The notes beneath the pieces were generated by a model. That model searched no databases. It saw only the letters and a program-made list of their open reading frames with translations, and was not told the origin of the DNA. Shown piece by piece: positions 7,004-8,110 of a stretch of DNA of 8,110 nucleotides. The translations under genes and the position numbers were made by a program. This DNA is from Lentibacillus juripiscarius JCM 12147 (GTDB lineage Bacteria; Bacillota; Bacilli; Bacillales_D; Amphibacillaceae): NCBI GenBank assembly GCA_001311805.1, contig BBCA01000087.1, positions 1-8,110 of the forward strand, in the 5' to 3' direction. Numbering within the stretch: position 1 is the first letter of the stretch; every line of letters starts with the position of its first letter.

Positions 7004-7022
7004 GTAATCAGCTGAAAGCAGT

Positions 7023-7070
7023 AAAAAGAGCTAACCTCAAATAATTGGTTCGCTCTTTTTAATATTTTTT
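7023..7070. terminator. Bidirectional terminator between the hydrolase and PAP2 genes
   Basis: AAAAAGAGC (7023-7031) pairs with GCTCTTTTT (7052-7060), with inner pairing of AACC (7033-7036) and GGTT (7047-7050) past a one-base bulge on each side. On the plus strand it is followed by AATATTTTTTT; on the minus strand the stem itself ends in a T5 run. It serves the hydrolase on the plus strand and, from the other side, the convergent PAP2 gene. Confidence 0.85.
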
Positions 7071-7153
7071 TAATCATTTATTATAATTCGTCCTCCTCGT
7101 CCTGTTTTTATTTTTTATATCGACATTCCGTAAACGTTCCAATTCGACGTAAG

Positions 7154-7825
7154 CTACTTTTGGCTTTGTCCGGTTGGAACTCGCCGATTGAGATGTTCTT
7201 TTTTCGGAACATAAGTATAAAGGAACATGCTAAATAACAACCATGCGCCCCCGGCTAAAAATCCGCCGATGACATCAAGCGGATAATGAACACCTAAATA
7301 GACGCGGCTAAGACCAATGAACCCTATCAAAAAGCGGCACCCACCCAAACCCAACGAGCCGGTTTTCCGATGTCTTTTATTTTAAAATGCAACAAATACG
7401 CAAGAAAACCGAAAAAGGCTATCGAATTCATTGAATGTCCACTCGGGAAACTGTCTGAACTTACTTGGACAAGGTGTTCTAATTCCGGACGGGGTCTTTC
7501 GAAAATGGATTTCAGTAGCCAGTTAAGCTGCCGCACACCAATAAGATTAAAAACTAACAAAAGGGTAGTCCAGTATCTTTTTTGAAACAAAAAACGCACA
7601 TGAGAACTACCATAACAGGGAATGAAGCATATGCTGAACCGATATAGGTAATTACAACAAAACGAAGTCCCCAAATGATCCAAGAAAATCGTACAAATAA
7701 GATTGTATCCACTTGCCGAAATTCAACAGCAATTTTTCTTTATAATTTAACGCAATAATAATAAATAATAGCGTTGATATAACCATACAGAAGAGTAGGG
7801 TAATTCGCCTTTGATGAACCGGCAT
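7154..7825 (-). pseudogene. PAP2-family membrane phosphatase, three frameshifts
   Basis: This integral-membrane lipid phosphatase of the PAP2 superfamily probably dephosphorylates phosphatidic acid, phosphatidylglycerol phosphate or undecaprenyl pyrophosphate at the outer membrane face. The corrected product has 224 residues and about six helices. The three catalytic motifs are complete: motif 1 KSIFERPRP (Lys106 to Arg113-Pro114), motif 2 PSGHS (128-132, His131) and motif 3 SRVYLGVHYPLD (Ser174-Arg175, His181, Asp185). The start is ATG at 7825 with GAAGGAAG upstream; a TTG further upstream is less likely because that Shine-Dalgarno would then lie inside the gene. Breaks, each one base too few: an A4 run at 7659-7662, a T6 run at 7578-7583 and an A5 run at 7329-7333. 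All catalytic residues are retained. The stop at 7154 leaves a coding-like tail to 7074 in another frame. Undecaprenyl pyrophosphate phosphatases of this family can confer bacitracin resistance, but a link to the Bce module is speculation. Confidence 0.85.
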
Positions 7826-8110
7826 TTTAGTCTTCCTTCTTTCCAATTTGATGTATTTATTTTTCCTTGGAATTCATATTCTGGGGATTTGCCTATCTGG
7901 GTTTATCCTTCTTGGGTATTTAGGTTGCAATCATTTGTCCTATAATTCAGCCAATGAAGAGGGAGTACCAATCGTATTTTTCACAAAGTTTGTCCAAAAA
8001 TTCCTCTTGTGAATGGTATACTGATTAATGTTACATCGATAGTTGAAACCATTAACTTTTTGCGGAGCGTTTATTATTTTCGTGGTCTATACTAATGTCC
8101 ATTGATATTA
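7826..8110. other. Right-end intergenic stretch, no convincing gene
   Basis: No open frame here has clear family features. A plus-strand frame from ATG 7851 to TGA 8012 would give 53 residues with a hydrophobic N-terminus (GIHILGICLSGFILLGYLGC), but it has no ribosome binding site. ATGGTATACT near 8013-8022 matches an extended -10 (TGN-TATACT) on the plus strand, and a second TATACT occurs at 8092-8097; either could be a promoter for a gene beyond the window. The promoter of the PAP2 gene must also lie here on the minus strand, but I cannot place it. Confidence 0.4.

Noticed and set aside
7370..7585. Plus-strand open frame of 71 codons
   Set aside because: It lies opposite the PAP2 catalytic motifs, which clearly define the minus-strand gene.
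1..8110. Transposon, prophage or insertion-sequence boundaries
   Set aside because: No transposase, integrase, terminal inverted repeats or target-site duplications were seen. The scattered frame breaks are single-base events, not insertions.
1..8110. tRNA, rRNA or known riboswitch
   Set aside because: No cloverleaf, rRNA-like segment or recognisable riboswitch core was found in the gaps, which are all short.

Overview
This window looks like the chromosome of a low- to moderate-GC Gram-positive bacterium, most likely a halotolerant Bacillaceae (Virgibacillus/Oceanobacillus/Lentibacillus type). The reasons are a Bce-type peptide-antibiotic resistance and sensing module, strong purine-rich ribosome binding sites, GTG starts beside ATG starts, and protein sequences typical of that family. 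The genus is inferred from style, not from a search.

Layout. Bases 1-155 are a GC-rich array of about 19-bp half-units that continues off the left edge. From 223 to 4661, on the minus strand and transcribed right to left, lies a four-gene module: response regulator (4661-3954), intramembrane-sensing histidine kinase (3957-2962), ABC ATPase (2852-2086) and a FtsX-type permease (2114-223). It is closed by a small hairpin at about 193-223. An exact TTACA-N4-TGTAA inverted repeat overlaps the kinase stop codon about 100 bp upstream of the ATPase start, which is where a BceR-type regulator would be expected to act. To the right on the plus strand are a zinc-dependent phospholipase C-like protein (4833-5745, with its own terminator) and an inosine-uridine-type nucleoside hydrolase (5920-6873). 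A convergent PAP2 phosphatase (7825-7154, minus) shares a bidirectional terminator with the hydrolase. The last 264 bases hold no convincing gene.

How the parts work together. In Bce-type modules the permease, with its large extracellular loop, and the ATPase form both the resistance pump and the sensor. They signal flux to the short-loop kinase, which phosphorylates the regulator, which in turn induces the transporter genes. All four parts, plus a matching operator, are visible here. The three genes to the right (phospholipase C-like, nucleoside hydrolase, PAP2) have no obvious functional tie to the module.

The most striking property is damage. Five of the seven genes can be read as full-length, family-like proteins only if 21 small indels are corrected (10 in the permease, 3 in the ATPase, 3 in the phospholipase, 2 in the hydrolase, 3 in PAP2). 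About 18 of these fall in mononucleotide runs of four or more, and I saw no independent nonsense mutations. The kinase and regulator are intact. This pattern fits homopolymer sequencing error better than ancient pseudogenes, but the sequence alone cannot settle it. I did not find a clearly new multi-gene system. The best candidates for something undescribed are the phased palindrome array at the left edge, the operator-like elements in the Bce module and the decayed coding remnants beside the hydrolase and PAP2 genes.
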